Origin: an uncultured Duganella sp.
Lineage (GTDB): Bacteria > Pseudomonadota > Gammaproteobacteria > Burkholderiales > Burkholderiaceae
Assembly: GCA_946482635.1 (NCBI GenBank)
Contig: CAMLSG010000061.1
Coordinates: 1-26,381, forward strand
Length of the DNA stretch: 26,381 bases
Direction: 5' to 3'
Below, in pieces: positions 8,531 to 15,999 of the stretch. The translations under genes were made by a program, and so were the position numbers. Below the pieces are notes generated by a model. That model saw only the letters and a list, made by a program, of their open reading frames with translations. It had not been told where the DNA came from and ran no database searches. Each line of letters starts with the position of its first letter. Positions within the stretch are counted from its first letter, which is position 1.

Positions 8531-9835
8531 ATGAACGTACTCATCCAAAACGGCCGACTGATCGATCCGGCCAACAAGATCGATTCCAAGCAAGACCTGT
8601 ACATCGTCGACGGCAAGGTTGCCGCCGTCGGCGCCGCGCCGGCCGGCTTCCAGGCCGACCGCACCATCGATGCCGCCGGCAAGGTGGTAGCGCCGGGCCT
8701 GGTCGACCTGTCGGCGCGCCTGCGCGAGCCGGGCTTCGAATACAAGGCAACGCTGAAATCGGAAATGCAGGCGGCAGTGCAGGGCGGCGTGACCTCCCTG
8801 GTGTGCCCGCCGGACACCGACCCCGTGCTCGACGAGCCGGGGCTGATTGAAATGCTGAAGCACCGCGCCAACGCGCTGAACCAGGCTCACGTCCATCCGC
8901 TGGGCGCACTGACCCACGGCCTGAAAGGCGAAGCGCTGACCGAGCTGGTGGAACTGACCGGCGCCGGCTGCATCGGCTTCTCGCAGGCCGAGACCCCGAT
9001 CAGGGACACCACCGTGCTGCAGCGCTGCATGCAGTACGCGGCCACCTTCGGCTTCACCATCTGGCTGCGCCCGCAGGATGCCTGGATCGGCCGCGGCGGC
9101 GTAGCCAACAGCGGCCCCCTGGCTTCGCGCCTGGGCCTGTCCGGCGTGCCGGTGATGGCCGAGACCATCGCCCTGCACACCATTTTCGAGCTGATGCGCT
9201 CGACCGGCGCCAAAGTCCACCTGTGCCGCATGTCGTCGGCCGCCGGCCTGGAGCTGGTGCGCGCCGCCAAGGCAGAGGGTCTGCCGATCACCTGCGACGT
9301 GGGCGCCCACCATGTGCACCTGACCGACACCGACATCAACTTCTTCGATTCGAATGCGCGCATCGACCCGCCGTTCCGCACCCAGCGCGACCGCGAAGCG
9401 ATCCGCGCCGGCCTGCTGGACGGCACCATCGACGCCATGTGCTCGGACCACACGCCGTGCGACGACGACGAAAAGCTGCTGCCGTTCGGCGAAGCTTCGC
9501 CGGGCGCCACCGGCCTGGAATTGCTGCTGTCGCTGGCTATCAAGTGGGCCGACGACTACGCCGCTGCCCAGGGCAAGGACGACGGGCTGTCGCGAGCCCT
9601 GGCACGCGTCACCAGCGAAGCGGCGCGCGTGGCGGGCCTGGCGCAAGCCGGCCAGCTGGGCGTGGGCAGCGTGGCCGACGTGGTGGTGTTCGACCCGGCA
9701 GCGCGCTGGACCGTCACCGGCAGCGCACTGGCCAGCCAGGGCAAGCACACTCCGTTCCTCGGTTACGAGCTGGCGGGGCAGGTGGAAGCGACCATCGTTG
9801 CTGGTCTGGTGGCATATGAGCGCAATGGAAAGTAA
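8531..9835 (+). CDS. pyrC: Dihydroorotase-like protein PyrC' (probably catalytically inactive)
   Basis: A 434-residue amidohydrolase-fold protein of the dihydroorotase family. The metal-binding HxH that normally follows PGLVD is replaced by S61-A-R63 (PGLVDLSARLREPG, codons 8711-8719). The HC-E/D segment reads RPQD (9068-9079), the HVS histidine is Arg (CRMSS, 9227-9229), and the last conserved SDHAPH reads SDHTPC (9446-9460). The GAHHVHLT and SDH residues remain. Loss of most zinc ligands argues against dihydroorotase activity. By analogy with Pseudomonas pyrBC', it probably stabilises the PyrB dodecamer, and an active pyrC should exist elsewhere in the genome. It follows pyrB by 2 bases and overlaps the acyltransferase start by 20 bases. 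Confidence 0.93.
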   Translation: MNVLIQNGRLIDPANKIDSKQDLYIVDGKVAAVGAAPAGFQADRTIDAAGKVVAPGLVDLSARLREPGFEYKATLKSEMQAAVQGGVTSLVCPPDTDPVLDEPGLIEMLKHRANALNQAHVHPLGALTHGLKGEALTELVELTGAGCIGFSQAETPIRDTTVLQRCMQYAATFGFTIWLRPQDAWIGRGGVANSGPLASRLGLSGVPVMAETIALHTIFELMRSTGAKVHLCRMSSAAGLELVRAAKAEGLPITCDVGAHHVHLTDTDINFFDSNARIDPPFRTQRDREAIRAGLLDGTIDAMCSDHTPCDDDEKLLPFGEASPGATGLELLLSLAIKWADDYAAAQGKDDGLSRALARVTSEAARVAGLAQAGQLGVGSVADVVVFDPAARWTVTGSALASQGKHTPFLGYELAGQVEATIVAGLVAYERNGK

Positions 9836-10625
9836 TCCGCCGGCGAAACGAAACCTCGATTGGCGCCTGATGCTGCGCCTGGCGCGCGTGTTTTTGCACA
9901 TGCTGGAAGGGATGGCCACATGCGCCATGCTGTTCCCCTTCCTTGGTCCGGAAAAGCGCAACGGCCAGATCCGCCGCTGGTCGCGCCAGTTGCTGGCGAT
10001 GTGCAATGTCGGCGTGCAAATGGCGCCGGGCAGCGCAACGCCGCTGGAGCAGGGCATGATCGTCTGCAACCACATTTCGTGGCTCGACATCTTCGTCATC
10101 AATGCGCTGTATCCATGCCGCTTCGTGGCCAAGGCGGAGATCCGCTCCTGGCCGCTGGCCGGCTGGCTGGTGGCGCAGGCGGGCACGGTTTTTATCGCCC
10201 GCGGCAACAAGCGCGAGCTGCGCAATATCTTCAAGGGCCTGGTGCACGCCCTGCAGGATGGCCAGCGCGTCGCCTTCTTCCCGGAAGGGACGACGGCGGC
10301 GCAAGGCACGCTGCTGCCGTTCCATGCCAACCTGTTCGAGGCGGCGGTGGACGGCAAGGTGCCGGTGCAGCCGTTCGCCCTGTCCTACGTCGACGCAGCC
10401 GGCCAGCCGCATCCATCGGTGGACTTCATCGGCGACATGACTTTCGTGCAAAGCGTGGTTAATATCCTCGATGGCAAGCCGGTGCGGGCGCGCCTGGCCG
10501 TGCTGGCGGCGATGCCGGGCGAGGGCGCCCACCGCCGCGAGCTGGCGGCAGCGACCCACGCTGCGATCGGCGCGGCACTGGGCATCGTGCCGGAAGCGGA
10601 ATCTTTACAGGAGCAATCAGCATGA
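9816..10625 (+). CDS. 1-acyl-sn-glycerol-3-phosphate acyltransferase-like protein (PlsC family)
   Basis: A 269-residue membrane-associated acyltransferase that would acylate lysophosphatidic acid or a related lysolipid. Key motifs are CNHISWLDIFV (H-x4-D catalytic motif), RFVAKAEIRSWPLAGWL and FFPEGTT. A hydrophobic N-terminal segment (about residues 25-45) would anchor it to the inner membrane. Start choices are ATG 9816 (MSAMESN) and ATG 9825 three codons later, and neither has a strong ribosome site. The gene begins inside pyrC' and its stop overlaps the next start as ATGA (10622-10625), so it looks co-transcribed with the pyr genes. A second, different PlsC homologue lies at 22471-23211, so which of them is the housekeeping enzyme is open. 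Confidence 0.9.
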   Translation: MSAMESNPPAKRNLDWRLMLRLARVFLHMLEGMATCAMLFPFLGPEKRNGQIRRWSRQLLAMCNVGVQMAPGSATPLEQGMIVCNHISWLDIFVINALYPCRFVAKAEIRSWPLAGWLVAQAGTVFIARGNKRELRNIFKGLVHALQDGQRVAFFPEGTTAAQGTLLPFHANLFEAAVDGKVPVQPFALSYVDAAGQPHPSVDFIGDMTFVQSVVNILDGKPVRARLAVLAAMPGEGAHRRELAAATHAAIGAALGIVPEAESLQEQSA

Positions 10626-11104
10626 CCAGGATCAGTGTGCTGGCAGCCTGCCTGCTGTTGGCGGCCTGCAGCGGCGATACCTTCACCAATGCCAAGACCC
10701 TGCGCACGCAGGCGACCGAAAGCCTGGCGCAGAAGAACTATGGCATTGCGGCCGACAAGGCATACGCGGCGACGCTGAAGGCGCCCAAGGAGGCCGAGTC
10801 CTACTTCCTGCTGGCCCAGGCCCAGGCGCAGCTAGGCCGCAAGAATGCCGCCATGGCGTCGCTGGAGACGGCCATCGTCAACGGTTTTACCGACGAAGAG
10901 GCGATCAAGGGCAGCGCCAACCTGGAGCCCCTGCGCAAATCGGAAGCGTACAAGGAGTTGATGGCGGCTACCTTTACCCCGGCTGCGGCAGCGCCGGCCG
11001 AGGGCGCCGAGCCCGCGGCGGCGGAAGGCAGCGAGCCTGGCCAGGCTCCGGCTCAGTCCCAGGCGCAGGCCTCGGCGCCGGCCGAAGGCACGTCGAAGCA
11101 TTAA
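10622..11104 (+). CDS. Small TPR-like lipoprotein of unknown function
   Basis: A 160-residue protein with a clear lipoprotein signal: a hydrophobic stretch ending LLLAAC with the lipidated Cys at residue 16, followed by Ser, which suggests export to the outer membrane. Residues about 25-105 hold Ala-rich helices of tetratricopeptide type (ATESLAQKNYGIAADKAYAA, then AESYFLLAQAQAQLGRKNAA). The last 45 residues are an Ala/Pro/Glu/Gln-rich disordered tail. The start overlaps the acyltransferase stop (ATGA). The stop TAA shares four bases with the opposite-strand apaH stop. I cannot name a specific family. A scaffold or partner role in the envelope is a guess. Confidence 0.78.
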   Translation: MTRISVLAACLLLAACSGDTFTNAKTLRTQATESLAQKNYGIAADKAYAATLKAPKEAESYFLLAQAQAQLGRKNAAMASLETAIVNGFTDEEAIKGSANLEPLRKSEAYKELMAATFTPAAAAPAEGAEPAAAEGSEPGQAPAQSQAQASAPAEGTSKH

Positions 11105-11946
11105 ACCGTCCGGTATTCCGGGCAATCCACCTGCAGCAGGCTGCGGTCGTCCAGGCAGACGGCCGACAGCTTGCCGCCCCACACGCAGCCGCTGTCGAGG
11201 GCAATCAGGCGCGGCATGAGGCGCAGCCCCAGCGCCGACCAGTGGCCGAACACCACCGTGGTGTCGCTGGTGCGGCGTCCCGGCACTTCGAACCACGGCA
11301 TCAGGCCGGTCGCGGGATCGGCGTGCGCCGATTCCTTCATCTTGAAGTCCATCACCCCTTCGGCAGTGCAGAAACGCATGCGGGTCAAGGCATTGACGAT
11401 GCAGCGCAGGCGCGCGGTGCCGCTCAAACTTTCGTCCCAGCGGTCCGGCTGGTTGCCGTACATCTCGCGCAGGAAGGCAACCCATCCGTCGCCGCGCAGC
11501 GCCGCCTCCACTTCGCCGGCCAGCGCCAAGGCCTGCTGCGCCGTCCATTGCGGCAGCACGCCGCCATGCACCAGCAGGTGGCCAAGGCGCATGATGGCCA
11601 TTGGGCGCAGGCGCAGCCAGTGCAGCAGGGCGTCGCGGTCGGCCGCAGCCAGGATATGCTCGATGGTGTCGGAGCTCGATTCGGGACGGATGCCGTTGGC
11701 CACCGCCAGCAGGTGCAGGTCATGGTTGCCCAGCACGGCGTCGATGCGGCCGTCGCTGCCCTGGCTCAGTGCCTGCACATAACGCAGGGTGGACAGGGAA
11801 TCGGGGCCGCGGTTGATCAAATCGCCGCAAAACAGGATGGCTGGCGGCACGTTGCCGGCAGCATGTTCCGTAGCCAGGATCTGTTCGACCAGGGTAACCG
11901 TCTCGCCATGGCAACCCTGCAGGTCGCCTACTACATATGTTTTCAT
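11101..11946 (-). CDS. apaH: Symmetrical bis(5'-nucleosyl)-tetraphosphatase
   Basis: A 281-residue metallophosphatase that hydrolyses Ap4A to two ADP. Motifs in order are VVGDLQGC, CGDLINRGPDSL, LGNHDLHLLAVANGI, LVHGGVLPQW, LTRMRFC and VVFGHWSALG with the final ALDSGCVWGG block. GDLQGC instead of GDVHGC is usual in betaproteobacterial ApaH as far as I recall. I start at the ATG giving MKTYVVGD, six codons inside a longer frame beginning at 11964, because ApaH proteins begin right before this strand. It is a single gene facing the lipoprotein gene (4-base convergent overlap) and divergent from the glycosyltransferase. Confidence 0.95.
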   Translation of the reverse strand: MKTYVVGDLQGCHGETVTLVEQILATEHAAGNVPPAILFCGDLINRGPDSLSTLRYVQALSQGSDGRIDAVLGNHDLHLLAVANGIRPESSSDTIEHILAAADRDALLHWLRLRPMAIMRLGHLLVHGGVLPQWTAQQALALAGEVEAALRGDGWVAFLREMYGNQPDRWDESLSGTARLRCIVNALTRMRFCTAEGVMDFKMKESAHADPATGLMPWFEVPGRRTSDTTVVFGHWSALGLRLMPRLIALDSGCVWGGKLSAVCLDDRSLLQVDCPEYRTV

Positions 11947-12033
11947 TCCATTAGGATAACGCATGGCTGCAGGATCTGGCGGTGCACTGTTACCCGGATT
12001 AGCTGGCTAAAAGTATCAATTGGTAAGTAAATA

Positions 12034-12053
12034 CCTTAGACGCAACGCTAAGG
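12034..12053. repeat. Short inverted repeat in the apaH/glycosyltransferase gap
   Basis: CCTTAG (12034-12039) and CTAAGG (12048-12053) form a perfect 6-base inverted repeat with an 8-base spacer, in a 207-base intergenic region (11947-12153) that is more AT-rich than its surroundings. No T run follows, so it is not a normal terminator. It could be a regulator site or a weak hairpin. A second small inverted repeat (GCAAG-CTTT-CTTGC) lies at 12110-12123. Confidence 0.35.
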
Positions 12054-12086
12054 GCTAGAATTTCCCGTTGCCCTTCGTGAATCCGG

Positions 12087-12092
12087 TACAAT
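12087..12092 (+). promoter_or_regulatory. Candidate -10 element for the WecA-like gene
   Basis: TACAAT, a good sigma-70 -10 hexamer, lies 61 bases before the ATG. No clear -35 box is found at 16-18 bases upstream; TTGCCC is only 13 bases away. TATACT at 12137 is another -10 candidate but would give an almost leaderless message. Confidence 0.3.
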
Positions 12093-12153
12093 CGCCGCTT
12101 AGCGCGCGAGCAAGCTTTCTTGCCCGGCTGGCTCACTATACTGATAAGAACTA

Positions 12154-13251
12154 ATGTTTTCCTTCCTCGTGAGCTTTTTCACGTCTGCACTCTTGACCCT
12201 ATGGGTCATCAAGGAAGTGCGGTTGCATGGTCCAGCGCTAGACACTGACTTTGGCGGCGTGCAAAAAGTGCATGCCCACCACGTGGCCCGGATTGGCGGC
12301 CTGTCAATTTTCCTGGCCGTTGCGCTGAGCGCCTGCGTATCGGTCTGGCGCGTGCCGGTAATGACCAGCTGGATGCTGTCGCTGATCATGTGTGCCCTGT
12401 TTGCCTTCCTCGGCGGCATTGTCGAAGACTATACCGGCAAGGTCAGCGCGCGCCGGCGCCTGCTGCTGACCATGTTTGCCGCCCTGCTGGCTTATTTCCT
12501 GATGGATGCGCGTATCGACCGCATCGACTGGATGTTTTCGACGACGCCGCTGCCGTATCTCTGGTTCACGCTGCCGCTGACGGTGCTGGCAGTGGCCGGC
12601 ATTGCCAATGCGGTCAACATCATTGACGGCTTCAATGGCCTGGCCAGTGTCGTGACGATCTGCATGCTGCTGTCGCTTGGTTATGTCGCGCTGCAGGTCA
12701 ATGATATGTTCGTGCTGGTGGCGGCGCTGATGGTGGCCGGCGCCACTGCCGGTTTCCTGATCTGGAATTACCCGGTCGGGCTGATATTCCTCGGCGACGG
12801 CGGTGCTTACTTTATCGGATTCATGCTGGGCGAACTGGCCCTGCTGCTGGTAATGCGCAATCCTCAAGTTTCTACTTGGTATGCCGTATTGCTATTAATA
12901 TATCCCACCTTTGAAACCCTGTTCAGTGTTTATCGCCGCTTCTTTATCCGCGGCACGTCGCCGGCAATGCCGGATGGTATTCACCTGCATAGCCTGATTT
13001 TCCGGCGCGTGGTGCAATGGGCGGTAGGGCGCAAGGATGCGCGCGCCCTGGTGCGCCGCAATTCCATGACCTCGCCCTACCTGTGGATGTTTTCGCTGAT
13101 GGCCGTGATTCCGGCCACCGTATTCTGGCGCTTTACCTGGGTATTGATGCTGTTCTGCCTGTTATTTATTGCGAGTTATGTCTGGCTATACGCACGTATT
13201 GTCCGATTTAAAGCGCCGCGCTGGATGATTCGACATAAGAAAATCCGATAA
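12154..13251 (+). CDS. WecA/WbpL-like polyprenyl-phosphate sugar-1-phosphate transferase (glycosyltransferase family 4)
   Basis: A 365-residue integral membrane enzyme with about ten hydrophobic segments, of the MraY/WecA superfamily. It would transfer a HexNAc-1-phosphate from a UDP-sugar to undecaprenyl phosphate to start a surface glycan. Family motifs seen are HHVARIGGLSIF, GGIVEDYTGKVSARRRLLL (the metal-binding DD appears as ED), NIIDGFNGLA, LIFLGDGGAYFIGF and the late HLHSLIFRR (HxH). The sugar specificity cannot be read from sequence. The C-terminal third and the following gap are richer in A/T than the neighbours. It precedes an H-NS-like gene by 51 bases, and LPS core genes follow. 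Confidence 0.9.
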   Translation: MFSFLVSFFTSALLTLWVIKEVRLHGPALDTDFGGVQKVHAHHVARIGGLSIFLAVALSACVSVWRVPVMTSWMLSLIMCALFAFLGGIVEDYTGKVSARRRLLLTMFAALLAYFLMDARIDRIDWMFSTTPLPYLWFTLPLTVLAVAGIANAVNIIDGFNGLASVVTICMLLSLGYVALQVNDMFVLVAALMVAGATAGFLIWNYPVGLIFLGDGGAYFIGFMLGELALLLVMRNPQVSTWYAVLLLIYPTFETLFSVYRRFFIRGTSPAMPDGIHLHSLIFRRVVQWAVGRKDARALVRRNSMTSPYLWMFSLMAVIPATVFWRFTWVLMLFCLLFIASYVWLYARIVRFKAPRWMIRHKKIR

Positions 13252-13290
13252 GCCGATTTCGTGTATATTCCCAGACACCGAACACAAATA

Positions 13291-13295
13291 AAGGA
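13291..13295 (+). promoter_or_regulatory. Ribosome binding site that decides the H-NS start
   Basis: AAGGA lies 7 bases before ATG 13303. No comparable site precedes the in-frame GTG at 13261. Confidence 0.7.
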
Positions 13296-13302
13296 CAGGA
13301 AT

Positions 13303-13617
13303 ATGGAATTGTCGAATTTGTCGTCCTCAGAATTGCGCAACTTGCAGGAACAGATTAAGCGCGAATTAAAGCAGCGCGAGGGCATGGATAAGCAAAAGGC
13401 GCGCGATCAGATTTTCGCAATCGCCCAGCAGGCTGGCGTCCCGCTCAAGGAATTGCTGGTTGGCTTCCCCGGCACCCGCAACAAGGGCGGCAAAGTGGAA
13501 GCGCGCTATCGCAATCCTGCCAATGCGGCCGAGCAGTGGACTGGCCGTGGCCGGCAGCCGAAATGGGTCAAGGACTGGGTTGAAGCGGGCAAGTCGATGG
13601 ACGGCTTGCGCATCTGA
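13303..13617 (+). CDS. H-NS family histone-like nucleoid-structuring protein
   Basis: A 104-residue protein. Residues 1-50 form a charged coiled-coil oligomerisation region (NLQEQIKRELKQREG). The C-terminus holds the H-NS DNA-binding signature YRNPANAAEQWTGRGRQPKWV, where GRGRQPKW inserts in the minor groove of AT-rich DNA. I start at ATG 13303 because AAGGA (13291-13295) precedes it and the longer frame from GTG 13261 adds residues atypical of H-NS. The size fits the betaproteobacterial H-NS/BpH3 group. Genomes of this clade carry several such paralogues, so the global versus local role is unclear. It sits between a glycan-initiation gene and LPS genes, in the most AT-rich part of the window. 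Confidence 0.93.
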   Translation: MELSNLSSSELRNLQEQIKRELKQREGMDKQKARDQIFAIAQQAGVPLKELLVGFPGTRNKGGKVEARYRNPANAAEQWTGRGRQPKWVKDWVEAGKSMDGLRI

Positions 13618-13651
13618 TCCGATTCGATTCTTTAATACAATTTCTATAGTT

Positions 13652-15031
13652 ATGGTTGCTCTCTCCAAATCAATTTTCAAGGCGTACGATATCCGCGGCA
13701 TCATTGGTAAAACGCTGGATGAAGGCGTGGCGCGTTCCATCGGCCACGCTTTCGGCCTGGCTGCCGCCGCCAAGGGAGAGCGCAGTGTGGTTATCGGCCG
13801 CGACGGCCGCCTGTCCGGCCCCGGCCTGATTGCGGCGTTGGCGCAAGGCCTGCAGGTTGCCGGCGTCGACGTGATCGACCTGGGCGTCGTCGCCACGCCG
13901 ATGGTGTATTTCGGCACCCAGGTGCTTGATAGCCGCTCCGGCATCATGGTCACCGGCAGCCATAACCCGCCGGACTATAACGGCTTCAAGATGGTGCTGA
14001 AGGGCGAGGCAATCCATGGCGATGCCATCACCGCCCTGTACCAGGCCATCGAAGCCGGCCTGCAGCCGGCGGCCACTGCCGGCAAGTACAGCACCTGCGA
14101 CATTCGCGAGCAATACCTGCAGCGCATCATCGGCGACGTGAAGATTGCGCGCCCCATCAAGATTGCCGTCGATTGCGGCAACGGCGTGGCCGGTGCGTTT
14201 GCAGGCGACCTGTATCGCGGCATGGGCTGCGAGGTGGTCGAATTGTTCTGCGAAGTGGACGGCACTTTCCCGAATCACCACCCGGACCCGGCGCATCCGG
14301 AAAACCTGCAGGACCTGATCAAGGCGCTGCAGGATACCGACGCGGAAATCGGGCTGGCCTTCGACGGCGACGGCGACCGCCTCGGCATCGTCACCAAGGA
14401 CGGCCAGATCATCTATCCGGACCGCCAGCTGATGCTGTTTGCGGAGGACGTCCTGACCCGCAACCCCGGCGAGCAAATCCTGTACGACGTGAAATGCACG
14501 CGCCACCTGGCCGCGTACATCGAGAAGGCAGGCGGCAGGCCGCTGATGTGCAAGACCGGCCACTCGCTGGTAAAGGCCAAGCTGAAGGAAACCGGCGCCC
14601 CGCTGGGCGGCGAAATGAGCGGCCACGTATTCTTCAAGGACCGCTGGTATGGCTTCGACGATGGCCTGTATGCCGGCGCGCGCATGCTGGAAATCCTGAC
14701 CCGCCACGCCGATCCTTCTGCGCTGCTGAACGCACTGCCCAAGTCGGACAGCACGCCGGAATTGCAGTTGCAGCTGAACGAAGGCGAAAACTACGCACTG
14801 ATGGCCAGGCTGGCTGCCGAGGCCAAGTTTCCTGGCAATGAGCGCGTCATCGATATCGACGGCCTGCGCGTCGAGTATGCCGATGGCTTTGGCCTGGCGC
14901 GTTCGTCGAACACCACGCCGGTGATCGTGATGCGCTTCGAGGCGGAATCGCCGGCAGCGCTGGCGCGCATCCAGGGCCAGTTCCGCGACGTGATCCTGGC
15001 AGCCAAGCCGGATGCGAAACTCCCGTTCTAA
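13652..15031 (+). CDS. Phosphomannomutase/phosphoglucomutase
   Basis: A 459-residue alpha-D-phosphohexomutase of the AlgC type that interconverts mannose or glucose 6- and 1-phosphates and feeds GDP-mannose, UDP-glucose and LPS sugars. Motifs are SIFKAYDIRGIIG at the N-terminus, the phosphoserine loop VTGSHNPPDYNGFK, the metal loop FDGDGDRLGIV, the sugar-specificity loop GEMSGHVFFKD and the phosphate-binding RSSNTTP. ATG 13652 is the only sensible start next to the conserved N-terminus, but it has no Shine-Dalgarno sequence; the preceding 30 bases are AT-rich with TACAAT at 13636. The stop directly abuts the waaC start with no spacer base, so the two are probably co-translated. The choice between manB, algC and pgm names needs a substrate test. 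Confidence 0.94.
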   Translation: MVALSKSIFKAYDIRGIIGKTLDEGVARSIGHAFGLAAAAKGERSVVIGRDGRLSGPGLIAALAQGLQVAGVDVIDLGVVATPMVYFGTQVLDSRSGIMVTGSHNPPDYNGFKMVLKGEAIHGDAITALYQAIEAGLQPAATAGKYSTCDIREQYLQRIIGDVKIARPIKIAVDCGNGVAGAFAGDLYRGMGCEVVELFCEVDGTFPNHHPDPAHPENLQDLIKALQDTDAEIGLAFDGDGDRLGIVTKDGQIIYPDRQLMLFAEDVLTRNPGEQILYDVKCTRHLAAYIEKAGGRPLMCKTGHSLVKAKLKETGAPLGGEMSGHVFFKDRWYGFDDGLYAGARMLEILTRHADPSALLNALPKSDSTPELQLQLNEGENYALMARLAAEAKFPGNERVIDIDGLRVEYADGFGLARSSNTTPVIVMRFEAESPAALARIQGQFRDVILAAKPDAKLPF

Positions 15032-15997
15032 ATGAATATCCTTCTGGTGCGCGTCTCATCGCTGGGAGACGTGCTGCACAATATGCCCATCGTGGCCGAC
15101 ATCAAGCGCCACTTCCCTGAAGCGAATATCGACTGGGTGGTGGAAGAGGGCTATGTCAGCCTGGTACGCCTGAACCCTATGGTGCGCAACATCCTGCCGT
15201 GGGGCCTGCGCCGCTGGCGCAAGAGCCTGGGCAAAAAGGAAACGCGCGCCGAGATCGGTGCCTTCTTCCGCCAGCTGCGCGAGGTGCAATACGATTATGT
15301 ATTCGACACCCAGGGCTTGCTGAAGACCGGCATCATCATGGGCGCCGCGCGCGGCAGGCACAAGGTCGGCCTGGCCAACGGCAGCGAAGGCTCGGGCTAT
15401 GAGGGCATTTCCCGCATCTTCCACAGCAAGAGCATTCCGCTCGACCCGCGCACGCATGCGGTGGCGCGCGGCCGCCTGGTGGTGGGTGCTGCGCTGGGAT
15501 TCAAGGCCGACACCCCGGCCGATTTCGGCCTGCCGGAAGTGCCTGCCAGCGAGCCGCGCCCGGAGTGGATGGGTGAGGCGCCCTACGCCGTGTTCTTCCA
15601 CGGCACGGCGCGCGACGCCAAGAAATGGGCGCCGGCCAACTGGATAGAACTGGGCAAGGCGCTGGCGCCGATGCCGGTGCTGCTGCCGTGGGGCTCGGAC
15701 AAGGAAAAGGCCGAAGCGGAAGCACTGGCTGCCGCCATCCCGAATGCCCGCGTGCTGCCGAAATTGTCGATGGCCGACGCCGTCATGCTGGCGCGCCGCA
15801 CAGCGCTGGCCGTCGGCGTGGACACCGGCCTGACCCATATCGCCGCGGCTTTCTCGCGCCCTGTAGTGGAAATTTACGCCGACTCGCCGCGCTGGAAAAC
15901 CGAGGGCAACTGGTCGCCGCGCATCATCAACCTTGGCGACAAGGGTTCGCCGCCGGGCGTGGCCGAAGTGCTGGCCGCAGCCAGGAGCCTGCTCTGA
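15032..15997 (+). CDS. waaC: LPS heptosyltransferase I
   Basis: A 321-residue glycosyltransferase family 9 protein that adds the first L-glycero-D-manno-heptose to Kdo in the LPS inner core, at the cytoplasmic face. Visible features are the N-terminal MNILLVRVSSLGDVLHNMP, FDTQGLLKTG, a phosphate-binding AVFFHGTARDAKKW and the C-terminal nucleotide-sugar site VGVDTGLTHIAAAFSRPVVEIY. GVDTGLTHIAAA and the FDTQGLLK segment point to WaaC rather than WaaF. It starts immediately after the mutase stop and ends 2 bases before waaA, so the three genes form one unit. The precursor heptose comes partly from GmhB, encoded about 7 kb away on the other strand. Confidence 0.94.
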   Translation: MNILLVRVSSLGDVLHNMPIVADIKRHFPEANIDWVVEEGYVSLVRLNPMVRNILPWGLRRWRKSLGKKETRAEIGAFFRQLREVQYDYVFDTQGLLKTGIIMGAARGRHKVGLANGSEGSGYEGISRIFHSKSIPLDPRTHAVARGRLVVGAALGFKADTPADFGLPEVPASEPRPEWMGEAPYAVFFHGTARDAKKWAPANWIELGKALAPMPVLLPWGSDKEKAEAEALAAAIPNARVLPKLSMADAVMLARRTALAVGVDTGLTHIAAAFSRPVVEIYADSPRWKTEGNWSPRIINLGDKGSPPGVAEVLAAARSLL

Positions 15998-15999
15998 GC

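Noticed and set aside
8333..10357. Long open frame on the minus strand opposite pyrB, pyrC' and the acyltransferase
   Set aside because: It lies antisense to well-recognised genes, its protein is His/Gln/Arg-rich with no family signature, and such frames are expected from the G/C third-position bias.
11905..11935. Damaged ApaH active site (GDLQGC in place of GDVHGC)
   Set aside because: The Gln form occurs in betaproteobacterial ApaH as far as I know, and all other metal motifs are intact.
12420..12450. Loss of the metal-binding Asp pair in the WecA-like enzyme (ED for DD)
   Set aside because: The ED variant is found in related glycosyltransferase 4 proteins, and the remaining motifs are complete, so inactivity is not supported.
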